Assembly (NCBI GenBank): GCA_030612585.1
Contig: JAUWNP010000050.1
Coordinates: forward strand, 1 to 25,731
Direction: 5' to 3'
DNA length: 25,731 nt
Source of the DNA: Anaerolineae bacterium
GTDB lineage: Bacteria; Chloroflexota; Anaerolineae; B4-G1
Program-made: the position numbers and the translations under genes
The notes under the pieces: generated by a model
Seen by the model: only the letters and a program-made list of their open reading frames with translations
What the model was told of the DNA's origin: nothing
Databases searched by the model: none
Part shown: piece after piece, positions 14,025 through 24,300 of the stretch
How the letters are laid out: each line of letters opens with the position of its first letter
How positions within the stretch are numbered: the stretch's first letter is position 1

Positions 14025-15182
14025 TCACATTCGTACCCTGCGCCACAATTCTACAGCCAACAGCACAAAAAGACCAGTGCGCAGCAGAACAGTCACCCAG
14101 AGCCATTCGTTGAGCCCGCGCCCCAGCAGCACCGGCCACTCCGCCAGGTTGACAGCGCTCAGCGCCAGCACAAACAGCAAACCCTGGCGGTGTGGCAGCG
14201 CCAGGAGAATCAGGGGGAACAGGAACACCTGCCACTGGGGGCTCCATCCCTTTGACCACAGGAAGAAGACGACCAGGGTGAGGCAGACGAAAGCCACCAG
14301 CCGCCTGGGGCTGTCCTGCAGGTTGGCCCTCAAGAAAATGAACAGGCACAGCAAGCCGAATAACCCGGTCTTGAGCCATTCAGGAACGCGGGCGGGGTTG
14401 CCAGTTGGCGCGGTTGCCTTGGCGAGATCGAAGTGGTCAGTAGCCGCCCCCAGCAGGCCCGTGCCCAGATTGCCATCAATCAGCGCCCACACCGTCTGGT
14501 ATGAACTGCGAGCAGCGATGGAGCGGAAAGAGGCCACGGCGTAGGGACCTCCCAGCCACAGTAGCGGCCCGGCTACGGCCACCACTACCACCCCCACCAC
14601 CAGCGTATAGAAGAGCCAGCGGCGCGGGGGCTGGGTGCGCACCACCGCCGGGAGGATGAGCAGCGGCATCAACTTGGTCATCGTCCCCAATCCCACCGCC
14701 ACGGCCGAGCCTCTCTCATGCCCCTCCACTAGCAGTACCAGTGCGAGCAGGATGGAGAACGCAGTTATCCCCTCGAAATTCCACCAGCAGAAGATGAGCG
14801 GGACGAATAGCAGGCTGTAAGTCCAACCCAACTGCAACGCCCGCTCCTCGCCCCAGAGACGTCGGGCCAGGCGCAGGAACAGCCACAGCGAACCGGTATC
14901 GAAAGCCACCATCAGAACCCCGAACAGGTACACGTAGGCTTCGTAACTCCCGCCCGACACCAGCCGGGAGAAATAGTAGATGGCGATGGAGAGGAAGGGG
15001 AAGACAGGGGGGTATTCCGACCAGTAGTGGATGAACGGGAGATGGCCATCATCGGAGAAGCGGGCCAGGCTGTAGTAATAGGGGTAATCGCCGAACCGCG
15101 TCAGGTCCTGCGGCAGAAAGGTCACCAGCATCATCAGGCGGAAGGTGACGAAGAGTAGAAGCGGCAGCCGCAGCCTTTTCAC
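14025..15182 (-). CDS. GT-C membrane glycosyltransferase, GT87-like
   Basis: This 385-residue polytopic protein has a short first span, then RFGDYPYYYSLARFSDDG (candidate catalytic D32). HYWSEYPPVFPFLSIAIYYF (52-71) follows. Further inside are FCWWNFEGITAFSILLAL, GLGTMTKLMPLLILP (Lys in the KPxP-like position) and FFLWSKGWSPQWQVFLFPL. The D-Y-P-Y and EYPP-F-P-L signatures belong to a DUF2029-like group of GT-C proteins common in Chloroflexota and Actinobacteria, as I recall. Unlike many neighbours it lacks a large C-terminal soluble domain. The GTG start overlaps the preceding TGA as GTGA and has GGAGG six bases upstream, so the start is well supported. Confidence 0.83.
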   Translation of the reverse strand: MKRLRLPLLLFVTFRLMMLVTFLPQDLTRFGDYPYYYSLARFSDDGHLPFIHYWSEYPPVFPFLSIAIYYFSRLVSGGSYEAYVYLFGVLMVAFDTGSLWLFLRLARRLWGEERALQLGWTYSLLFVPLIFCWWNFEGITAFSILLALVLLVEGHERGSAVAVGLGTMTKLMPLLILPAVVRTQPPRRWLFYTLVVGVVVVAVAGPLLWLGGPYAVASFRSIAARSSYQTVWALIDGNLGTGLLGAATDHFDLAKATAPTGNPARVPEWLKTGLFGLLCLFIFLRANLQDSPRRLVAFVCLTLVVFFLWSKGWSPQWQVFLFPLILLALPHRQGLLFVLALSAVNLAEWPVLLGRGLNEWLWVTVLLRTGLFVLLAVELWRRVRM

Positions 15183-16651
15183 GGTTCACCTCCAAGGTCG
15201 TAGAGCCGCACCTGCACACCTTCCCAATCCCACGCCTCAAGCGGCGCGCGAGTGGCGTCCCACTGTGCCAGCAGTTCGGTCTGAGCCAGGCCAACGTACC
15301 CCGGCATCGTGGTCAGCCACACTCGGCCGGATGTGGGCAGGGTGTCCGCTGTGATCACCCGCCCGCCGAAGAGCGCATACACTTCCAGTGAGAGCCACAA
15401 TCGCTGCCCGGCGTCCACCAACGCTCCGGCCTGCTCCGGCGCGTAGTAAAGCGCGGGCAAATACGAGGCGTCCTGTAAGTGCAACCTGATATCCCCCGCC
15501 TTCGCCTCCTCTGCTATGACCTCAACGACTTCGCGCAGAGGTGGCTTGGCAGGGTCAGGACAGACGAAGTAGAACACCATCCCCACCACCATCAACGTCG
15601 CCAGCGCTGCCCCCAGATAGGGCGTGGGCGAGCGCCGGGGAGCAGTAACGATACCACTAGCCAGCCATACCATCAGCGCGGGCGTCACGACAGCGAAGGA
15701 GCGCTCCAGGTAGATCGAGCGGATGGTCAAGGAGACAGCCAATATAATCAGCAGCGGCGTCACTACGACAATCATCAACGCCCATGCCCGCAAAACCGAT
15801 GCCTGTTTCCATCCCCCTCTGCGTACCAGTTCTACGCCGATGAGCACTACCACCGCCAGTGTGAGGAACAATCCTGCCCACACACACCCTAGCGGCATGA
15901 CGTGCCCAAACAAAAGATAGTACAGAGTTGTGAGAGGAGACAGCAGACTGGGAGAGGGTTGCCAGGAAGTAAGGCCGCCCAAGTACTCACCTGTCTCGGC
16001 CAGGAATTGCGCCAGTTGCGGCGCGAAGGCTAGCGCCGCCAGGCCATCGGCGACCAGCAAAGGCACCGACACCATCCGTGCCTGGCGCCGATCCAGCAAC
16101 AGAGCCAGGTGCAGCCCCACCACTACCAGCGCGGTGTAGTAGTGAACATACAAACCCAGGGCAGTGAAGAGACCATACCCCAACCAGGCCCCCCACCTTA
16201 CACACCGCACTCCCCGGTAGAAACACCACATCAGTCCAGCGCTCAGCGCGATAGTCAGCGCGTGCCCTCGCGCATCCTGCGCGCAGTAGACCTGGAAAGG
16301 AGCCACCGCCATCCCCAACGCCGCCAGCCGCGCCGTTCGCCCATCGAACAATTCGTGGGCCAGGCCCCAGGTCAGCGCTACAGCCAGCAGGCTGCACAAC
16401 ACCGTGGGCAGCCGCAGCATAAACTCGCTGCTCCCAAGGGGTCGCCACAGGTGAAGCAGAAAATAATAGCCGGGGGGATGAGATGAGCCAGCTGCGTTGG
16501 TAAGCACATTGAGCGCATCCAAGCGCGCGATGCATCCGCTCAGAGCCTCGTCAAACCATAGGCTGCGTGCACCCAACCAGCAGAAGCGCAACGCCGCTGT
16601 CAAAATCATGGTAGCAATGAACATCCAATCCTGCCTGCGCCTCAACGTCAT
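15179..16651 (-). CDS. GT39-family (RgtA/PMT-like) membrane glycosyltransferase
   Basis: This 490-residue protein has ARSLWFDEALSG (28-39; D34-E35 in the first outward loop), SSHPPGYYFLLHLW (56-69), APFQVYCAQDARGH (117-130), LYVHYYTALVVV and RSIYLERSFAVVTPAL. These are the canonical signatures of bacterial PMT_2/GT39 enzymes. YSQEARMY is varied here to CAQDARGH. The C-terminal ~120 residues form an extracytoplasmic domain with LQDASYLPALYYAPEQAG. It is expected to transfer a sugar from a polyprenyl-phosphate donor at the outer face. The ATG overlaps the upstream TGA as ATGA, and its stop overlaps the next GTG the same way. The Shine-Dalgarno sequence is weak (GTGGAG very close to the ATG), so translation probably depends on coupling. 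Confidence 0.92.
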   Translation of the reverse strand: MTLRRRQDWMFIATMILTAALRFCWLGARSLWFDEALSGCIARLDALNVLTNAAGSSHPPGYYFLLHLWRPLGSSEFMLRLPTVLCSLLAVALTWGLAHELFDGRTARLAALGMAVAPFQVYCAQDARGHALTIALSAGLMWCFYRGVRCVRWGAWLGYGLFTALGLYVHYYTALVVVGLHLALLLDRRQARMVSVPLLVADGLAALAFAPQLAQFLAETGEYLGGLTSWQPSPSLLSPLTTLYYLLFGHVMPLGCVWAGLFLTLAVVVLIGVELVRRGGWKQASVLRAWALMIVVVTPLLIILAVSLTIRSIYLERSFAVVTPALMVWLASGIVTAPRRSPTPYLGAALATLMVVGMVFYFVCPDPAKPPLREVVEVIAEEAKAGDIRLHLQDASYLPALYYAPEQAGALVDAGQRLWLSLEVYALFGGRVITADTLPTSGRVWLTTMPGYVGLAQTELLAQWDATRAPLEAWDWEGVQVRLYDLGGEP

Positions 16652-18255
16652 CGCTCCACTCGCACGTAGATGACCACCATGACATCCTCGTACACCAAAC
16701 GCCAGCCAGGCGTACGGCCAAGAACCACGCTCAATGCATCTCCAGCCCTCGTCACGACGAACGATACCTCGTACTCATCCAGCAATTCCTCGTAGCGGGG
16801 GGCAGCAGACTGAATCTCGACGTAGTCGCGCAAGATCTCGTCCCCGTAGAGATCAGTTCGCCCATCCACAAAAACCTGGTAGCCAGGCCACAGATGCCAT
16901 ATCAGATAGCCGCCCCAGTTGTAATGGTTGAACATTCGACCCTGGGGAAGATTAGCCTGTATCCACTCAATCGCGCCCACCGGCAGGCTCTCCCGCTGCA
17001 ACGCCTCGTTGAACCCCGGGCGCAGCGGCAGGTAGACTTTGACCCCCGCCAGCGCGACGATCAGCACCAGCAATCCCCAGTTGGCCGCTCCCAGGGCCGG
17101 AGTAGGAGCACGGCGGCGCGGTGTGCCCAGCCAGCCCCGCGCACGCGCCGCCCCGCTCCAACGCTGGACCACCACCGCCACGTGCCGGCTGAGGGCCGGC
17201 GCCGCCACCAGCGCGAAGGGCGCGATGTTCCGCCCAGCCAGGAGCGCGGCGTAGGCCAGCCCGCCGGTGAGCACCAGGTCACTACCATCCACCCGCCGCC
17301 CGGAAAGACCCACCGCCGCGAGCGTCGCCAACAACATCCAGATGAACGGCTGGGTGTGGAGAGGATGAAAGTCCGGCGACTGCCACTCCTGGATGAACTG
17401 CTGCAAGATCTGAATGCGCGCCGTCTGGAAAGAATAAACCCACATGCGCGTCGTATTGGGGTTGAGGATGAGGAGCAGAGCAGAGAGGAGAGAGAAGAGG
17501 ATAACCAGCCCGATGCCCTTCCACCCCACAATGGGGTCGTCACCGGGGGAGCGGTGTCCTGCCACCGCGAGTACTCCACTGCGAGAGTACCACCGCGAGT
17601 ACTCGTGGCGGTACTCTCGTGGCAGGCGTGGCGGTGAGCCTGCCGAAGGAACGAGCGCCAGCAGATTGTTGAGCACCTCACCGGCGACGAAGCCGAGAAG
17701 AATGATGAAGCCCAGCGCATAACCGGCGTGCAGATTCACCCACAGGATGAACAGCGGCGGCAGGAGCCACAACCGGTTGATCCGCCGCCACTTGAACAGG
17801 TAGAGCAGATAGGCTACGACGGCGGTGAGGAGGAAGGAGAATAACTGAGGCCGGGCCGCCCAAATGACGCCAGAGGTAGCGGCCGCCAGGACGACGATGA
17901 AAGCCCGCGTGAAGACGTCCCCTTCCATCTGGAGGTAGACGAAGGCGAAGGCTGCCACTACCACCGCCGCCATCCACAGCCCCAGCCCGGCATAGGAGAA
18001 GTGGTCGAACAGCCAGTAGAGGATCACCTGGCTGAGCCAACTGTGGTTGATCCAGGGAGAACCGTAGCGGGTGTGGGAGAACAGGTCCTCCTGCAGGATA
18101 TGGCCACGTTCGACGGTCACCTGCCCGGCCTTGAGATGCCACCAGGTGTCGCTGTCGGCCGGGGCGCGTACCGCCATGGCGAACACGGCGACGAAGAGGA
18201 TTGCCGTCGCCAAACGGCGCGTGTCAAGCCAGATCAACAGCCGCCGAACCCTCAT
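16648..18255 (-). CDS. Polytopic GT-C-like membrane protein with an in-frame palindromic insertion
   Basis: The protein has 535 residues. After the first span (~16-31) comes ADSDTWWHLKAGQVTVERGH (D34, D36, H40), then PWINHSWLSQVILYWLFD. NLHAGYALG (174-182) lies near mid-protein, and the C-terminal extracytoplasmic domain has NHYNWGGYLIWHLWPGYQV followed by DGRTDLYG. The D-x-D-T-W-W-H first loop and WGGYL...DGR tail are, from memory, typical of an uncharacterised family of bacterial membrane proteins related to GT-C enzymes. No substrate can be named. Residues ~210-233 (RLPREYRHEYSRWY onward) come from a 69-bp nested palindrome and look foreign to the fold. ATG 18255 is chosen for its GAGG eight bases upstream. 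A TTG at 18306 is possible but weak. It is the first gene of the coupled array, 54 bp after the giant surface protein. Confidence 0.78.
   Translation of the reverse strand: MRVRRLLIWLDTRRLATAILFVAVFAMAVRAPADSDTWWHLKAGQVTVERGHILQEDLFSHTRYGSPWINHSWLSQVILYWLFDHFSYAGLGLWMAAVVVAAFAFVYLQMEGDVFTRAFIVVLAAATSGVIWAARPQLFSFLLTAVVAYLLYLFKWRRINRLWLLPPLFILWVNLHAGYALGFIILLGFVAGEVLNNLLALVPSAGSPPRLPREYRHEYSRWYSRSGVLAVAGHRSPGDDPIVGWKGIGLVILFSLLSALLLILNPNTTRMWVYSFQTARIQILQQFIQEWQSPDFHPLHTQPFIWMLLATLAAVGLSGRRVDGSDLVLTGGLAYAALLAGRNIAPFALVAAPALSRHVAVVVQRWSGAARARGWLGTPRRRAPTPALGAANWGLLVLIVALAGVKVYLPLRPGFNEALQRESLPVGAIEWIQANLPQGRMFNHYNWGGYLIWHLWPGYQVFVDGRTDLYGDEILRDYVEIQSAAPRYEELLDEYEVSFVVTRAGDALSVVLGRTPGWRLVYEDVMVVIYVRVER
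17558..17626. repeat. 69-bp nested palindromic element inserted in frame
   Basis: The outer arms CCTGCCAC (17558-17565) and GTGGCAGG (17619-17626) pair. Inside, CGAGAGTACC (17582-17591) and GGTACTCTCG (17610-17619) pair around the perfect palindrome CGAGTACTCG (17596-17605). The 15-mer CCACCGCGAGTACTC occurs twice in direct orientation (17562 and 17590). The length is exactly 23 codons, so the host frame is kept. Confidence 0.8.
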
Positions 18256-18309
18256 CTCATCTGCCTCTAAGCCCCCCCACCCCGACACTTCCTCACAGCG
18301 CAGCAAACC

Positions 18310-21300
18310 TCATCTGTAATTCCGCAAGACGAGCGGCAGGTAAACGTAGTAGTCAGCCATGCCCACCCTTACCGTCCTGGCAGGAGCGGTGTCCTCGCCG
18401 CAGGCATTGGTCGCCGTCATCACCACAGTGTAGGAGCCCGCGTCGTCGTAGGCGTGAGTGGCGACCTGGCCTGTGACCTCCCCCGATCCGCCTGTGGTGA
18501 GCGCAGTCGAACCATCGCCGAAGTTCCAGGTGTAGTTAACCGGAGCAGTGCTGGTGATGACCACCGTCCCGATGAAGGTGACCATCTGGCCGACCATTGG
18601 CGTGGCAGGATTGTAGTCGAATGTGGCTCCGGACACTGGCTCGCAGGCCGCGCTGGCCATTGTTATCAGCATACTGCTATCGCTGACGGGCGGATCCTCC
18701 TGTGAGATGACAGTGACGGTAGCAGTGTCAAAGTCGCCGCTCTGAGCGGTGTCCACGATGGTCACCTTGACCTCCACGTCCGCACCCGCACCCGCCGCCA
18801 GCGGCCCGACCGTTGCCGGCGCGTCCGTCTGCCAGAGATTGCCGCTCACTGTGATGGCGAAGGTATCGGCGCAGTTGCCGGTGTTGGTCACCCGCAGCGT
18901 GTACGTCACCGTCTTTCCCGGTTCACCCTGCAGGGCATCCGTCGCCGGTGACATCTCCACGCCGTACACCGCTCCTGCCGAACTGGTCAGCACACTGCTG
19001 CCCGAGATACTGTCGTCTCTCTGCGAGGTGACGGTAACGGTCACAGTGTCGGAATCTCCACACTGAGCGGTGCCTGGAATGGCCACCGTGACCTCCACAT
19101 TATCACCCGCACCTATCACCAGCAGTCCGACCGTCGCCGGCACGTTCGTCGCCCAGAGGTTACCACTCACGGTGACGGTGAAGACATCGGCGTAGTTGCC
19201 GGTGTTGGTCACCCGCAACGTGTAGGTCACTACCTCGCCAGGCTCGCCCAACCCGGTATCCGACGCTGGCGTTATCTCCACGCCGCCCATCAGCCCTACG
19301 GCAGTGCTCACCGGTGTACCAGTGGCGCTCACGCCCTGGGTGCAGGTGACACCGTAGGTCTGGTTGATGATAGACGTGCCAGAGACCACATCGCTGCCCA
19401 CCAGCACTGTGAAGGTGACCGGAGCCTGCCCCCCCTCAGTCCCCCCCAACTCTGGGGGGGAAGGCAGGGGGCCAGGGAGCGCCGCCACCGTCCAGGTGAC
19501 CACGCCGCCGCTCTCCCCGCAGCCATCCCTGCCGCTACAGGACTGGTAGGCAGTGTCGGCCGGCACAGTGTCGCTGATAAACAGACCCAGCGCCTCACCC
19601 AAACCGGCGTTGGAGACGGTCAGCGTGTAGGTCAGCAGGTCGCCCGGTGGCACCACCGCTGGTTCCGCCGTCTTGGTGATGCTCAGCGACGGCAAGCGCA
19701 CGGTGATGGTGACGAAAGAGATGTTGTTGGTCGTGGTCAGTTCCATTGTCGTGGTGGTGATGCCAATAGTGTTAGTCAACACGTCCCCTTCCTGAGCCGA
19801 GAGAAGGACGGTGGTCGCGACCCAGATAGTGCCAGTCGCCGTCCGGCTCACTGGATCGCTCAGCGCCCAGGTGATGATCTGGCCAACGTGTTCCACCGTC
19901 GCGGCGGCCGACGTGGCGGAGAGCACGTTAGTCACGGAGATAGGTAGCGTATCGGTAATACGCACGTTCTCCGCCCACACCACGCCGGTATTGGTGTAGC
20001 GGATGGTGTAGGTGATGGTCTGACCGGGGGAGCACACGGCCGAATCGCGCTCCTTGCTGATGGCCAGGTCGGGGTAGCCGGTGATGGCCGTGAACTGGGC
20101 GGTGTCCGTGTAGACCTGCTCCTCAGCTTCGTCGCCGGGCAGGGATGTGCCGCGTATGTCGGCTATGTTGACCAGCGCCTCCCCCGCCCCAACGGCGTGG
20201 GTGACCTGAGCAGTGACGATGTAGACCTGCTGCTGGTCCATGCCCAGACTGTCCAGCGTCCAGGTCACCCTCTGCCCATCCACGCCAGGCGTCGGTGCGC
20301 CAGAGAGATAGGTCAGACCAGCAGGCAGCGTATCCGTCACCACCAGGTCGTACAGCATGCTCGTGCCAGTGTTGGAGACGGTCAGGGTGATGGTCACCTC
20401 GTCCTCGAAGCCCAGGTTGGTGGTGGGTGCCATCGTCTTGGTGATGGACGCCTGCGGCTCGACCAGGGTAGTCGCCCAGGTGGCAGTGATGAAGTGGGCC
20501 GGGCCGGTGGCCGTCGTCTCGGTGTAGGAGAGGGCGACTGTGTTAGTCAGCAGGTCACCCGCGTCGTTGTCGGGCAGGTTCCGCACCTGCGCGGCGAAGG
20601 TGACGATCACCGTCTCCGGTGCGTCGCAGGTGGCCGTTACGGTCGAGAGCGCACAGGTGATAGCGCCACCATCGGCAGAGACGGTGACAGGAGACGTGCT
20701 GGCGCTACCGACGACGTAGGTCAGCGCCGGAGTGGTGGAGATGCCACTGCCAGTGACCAGGCGCGGCAGGGTGTCCAGCATCACAGGCTGGTAGGCCACA
20801 TGGCCGGCTGGGACGGTGTAGGCAACGGTGTAGGTGACCACCTGGCCGATGGTGGCCTGGGCCGGGGCAGTCTTGCCCAACTGCGCCTCGAGTGTTTCCA
20901 CCATCACCGTGAGCGGCAGGTCCCCGAAGACGGAGACGGAATCGCCGACGGTAGCCGTGTGAATGATGGTGGTGCCGTCGGTCAGGTAGGGATTGAGTTG
21001 GACGGCAAAGGTGATCAGCACAGTGTCGGTGACGGTGCCTGTCCAGGTGATGACGCCGGAGGCAAATCCATAGGAGCCGGTGGAGGAGTCGAGTGTAGCG
21101 GTGATGTAACCGACTTCGGCAGGCAGCGTCTCGCTGATCCACATGCCGGCCAGCGGTATCCCCTGCAGGTTGGTCAGCATCAGGGTGTGAGTGATGCGGG
21201 CGCACGGCAGGGCGACAGTCGGTGTTGCAAAACGGGTCACCTGAAGCGAGAACTCGTCGGCCCCAATGTCGGGGCCTTCTAGCAGCGGCCGCGGCCCACC

Positions 21301-24300
21301 GTCAATGTCCTCGCTCACCCCGGCCTCCACACCTGTGTCAATGGCTCCCGAGCCACTCCCAATGTGGTAATCCAGCGCATCCGGGCCATAGAACATCGGG
21401 TCGCTGTAGACGTTGGTGGCACTGACGACGGCGCCCAATGCGTCGGTGAGGTTCTGCCACCACAGCGTGTTCCACAGCCCGGCATTTCCCACCGGCAGGC
21501 TGACGCCCACGGTATGGCTATAGAAGATAGTGTTGGTGAAGCGAGCCGTGCCGCTGACCACTGCCCCGGCAACCGTGTTGTGGGCAAAGGTATTATGCCA
21601 TAGCGACCCTGTGCTCACCTCTGTCGTCCGCAGCCCAGCCCCCTCATTGCAAGCGATGACGTTGTTGACCAGCGCGAAGGCGCCGTCGTCGACGCCCACC
21701 CCGTCGCCGGTGTTGCTATAGACCCAGGTGCGTTCCAGCGTCAGGTCGCCACCCATGACGCGGATGCCATCGCCGGTGTTGCTATAGACACGACAGCGGC
21801 TGATGACGGCCGTGGCCGTGTTGACGTACACGCCACCACCGGAGGTCGCCGTACCACTCACGATGTGGAAGCCGGCCAGCGTCACCGTCACCGGACCGGT
21901 GATGACCACTGCGCGCCCGGCGTTCTGGCCGTCCAGGTAGGCCGGATAGACGTCGGAATCATTGGCCCAGGTGGTGGAGGTGTAGCCGCCCAGCAAGGCA
22001 ATGGAATGAGCGACGCTGACTACCTGACCGGCATTCAGCGCATCGGTGTAGACGCCCGTCGCCACCTTCACCGCGTCGCCGTCCATCGTCTGGCCCACTG
22101 CGTACTGCACCGTCGCGCACGGCTTCTCCGGCTGCAGACAGTTACTGTCCGCGTCGTCACTCGCCGGCGTCACCGCAACATAACGTGTGCCCGGTATCGC
22201 ACCGACGACGGTCGTCACCACGCCGGTGGCGGCAGAATCGACCCAGGCAACGTTGGTGATGGGGATGCCGGCCGCCAGCCAGTCGGCGCTGCGGGCAGTG
22301 AAGGTGACGTAGATCGTGCTATTGCCGGCCATATCACCGGTCCAGGAAATAGTACGCGTGGTGGTTACGTACTCGCCGCTGCCGGCGGTGTAGGTCAGCA
22401 AATCGGCGTGGCCCAGGTAGGTGTGCAGTGTATCGGTGATCTGGACGCTCTCGACAGCGGCACTGCCGGTATTGGTCAGGATGACAGTGTAGGTGATAGG
22501 CTCATCAGGGAGGACTATGGCTGGGGTGACCGTTTTGGCGCTCACCAGCCCATACTCATAAGCGCCGACGTCGTAGCAGCCCAGCAGCGGACGTGGATTG
22601 CCATCTCGGTCGTCAACTGGCTGGGTCGCGTTTGGGTCGCCAGCGTTGATGGCCGGGGAATCGCCACACAGGTGGAGATCGCCACTGGCAGCATCCACGA
22701 AACGAGGCGTCGTGGTGATGGTCTCGCTGCCAGGGATTACGTTGTAGAAATTGGCCGGGCTGTTTACCCACACCAGGTTGTAGGCCAGGGCCGGAGAACC
22801 GCCAGCGTTATAGATACCGTACTGGGCGTTCTCGGCGACGATAGTGTCGCTGACCGCCGGTGAACCAGCAGCGACGTAGATGCCGCCGCCGCTATTGGCC
22901 GTGTTGCTATAGAAGGTGTTGTTCCACACCGTCGGGCTGCCGCCGCTGTAGAGACCACCGCCCAGATCATCGGCCGCGTTGTGGTAGACGACGTTATTCC
23001 ACACAGCAGGGCTGCCGCTGGCGATGTAGAACCCGCCGCCATCCTCGGCCGCGTTGCCATAGACGGTGTTACGCTCCAGAAGCGGACTGCCACCGCCTGC
23101 GTAGTACACGCCGCCCCCCTTGCTTTCGGCACCGGAGGCCGTGTTACTGTAAATCAAGTTCAACCACACCGTCGGCACGGTTCCGGCGGCTATGTACAGC
23201 CCGGCCCCGTCGCCGTTCACGTTCCCCCGCCACAGGTGGAAGCCCTCGATAGTGGGAGTGATGTCTCCGGCGACGTAGACCACCCGCCCTTGCCCGCCGG
23301 CGTCCAGCACCGTCGGGCGGGCCATGGGGTCGGAGGAATCCCAGTCGGTGATGGCGTAGCCGCCACGCAGCGTGAGGCTCTTCTCCAGATAGACCACCTG
23401 CGTGTACACGCCGGTGGTATGCACGTCAGTGTAGACCCCTTGGGCGACGCGCACATCGTCTCCCGCCAGCGCATAATCCACGGCATGCTGCACCGTGGCG
23501 CAGGGGTTATATTTCAGGTCCGTGCAGTTGTTGTTTTCGTCCGTCCCGTTCGGCGCGACGTAGCGCGTGCCGCTGATGGAATTGACCGTGGTGGAATCCC
23601 CAGCCACTTCCTGCTGGCCGGCGAACGTGGCGATGACCTCCGTCTGTTCCGTCTCCCCGGCCGCCACGTGAGCCGGTATCCGCACCACAACCTGCACGCC
23701 GGTATAGGCCATGCCCGGCCCCAACCCCACCACCGCAGCCGGAGAGACCTCAGCGTAGCCGAACTCGCTGTGGGTAGTCAGGTCGAACGTCTCCGTGTAG
23801 TTACCGGTGTTGGTCAGGGCGTGGGTATAGGTAACCGTCCCGCCAGGGTCGACCTGACCATTGCGATCAGGCGCGATCACTGCTCCCGGCACATAAGGCA
23901 CCGTCGTCTCGTCGGTGGCGATGTCAAAGATGGTAGTGGTGAACTGAGAGGTAGCGGTGATGACGAGCATATCTATCGTACCGCTGAGAATCCCCGCTGG
24001 CACACTGACCGTCCCCGTGACCGGCACCGCGCTGCCCGGCGACAGGGTGTAGACCATGGTCGGGGTGACAGATGTAGCCCACCCCAGGCTGCTAGTATAA
24101 GTGATGGTGTAGGTATCGGATACAGCGCCGCTATTGCTTAAGATGTGCGTGTAGGTGACGACCGTCCCCGGAGCCGCGCTCTGGCTGTAGTCAGGTTCCA
24201 GCGTCACGTGGGGGCGGGCGACGGTAGTGGTATCCACAGCAGTATCGCATGCCGGACACCACTGGGTCGTGCTAGCGGTGATGACCGTCGTATCCGTGAC

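Noticed and set aside
13984..14379. N-terminal extension of the GT87 gene to 14379
   Set aside because: It is Pro/Gly/Ala-rich shadow sequence overlapping the preceding gene. The ATG at 13983 has an ideal GGAGG and is followed at once by the expected first membrane span.
22981..24141. Long plus-strand open frames (also 20197-21282 and 21865-22863) antisense to the giant protein gene
   Set aside because: They mirror the Thr/Val codon pattern of the sense frame. They lack Shine-Dalgarno sequences and any recognisable domain, and their composition (Arg, His, Gly, Asp) is that of an antisense shadow in GC-rich DNA.
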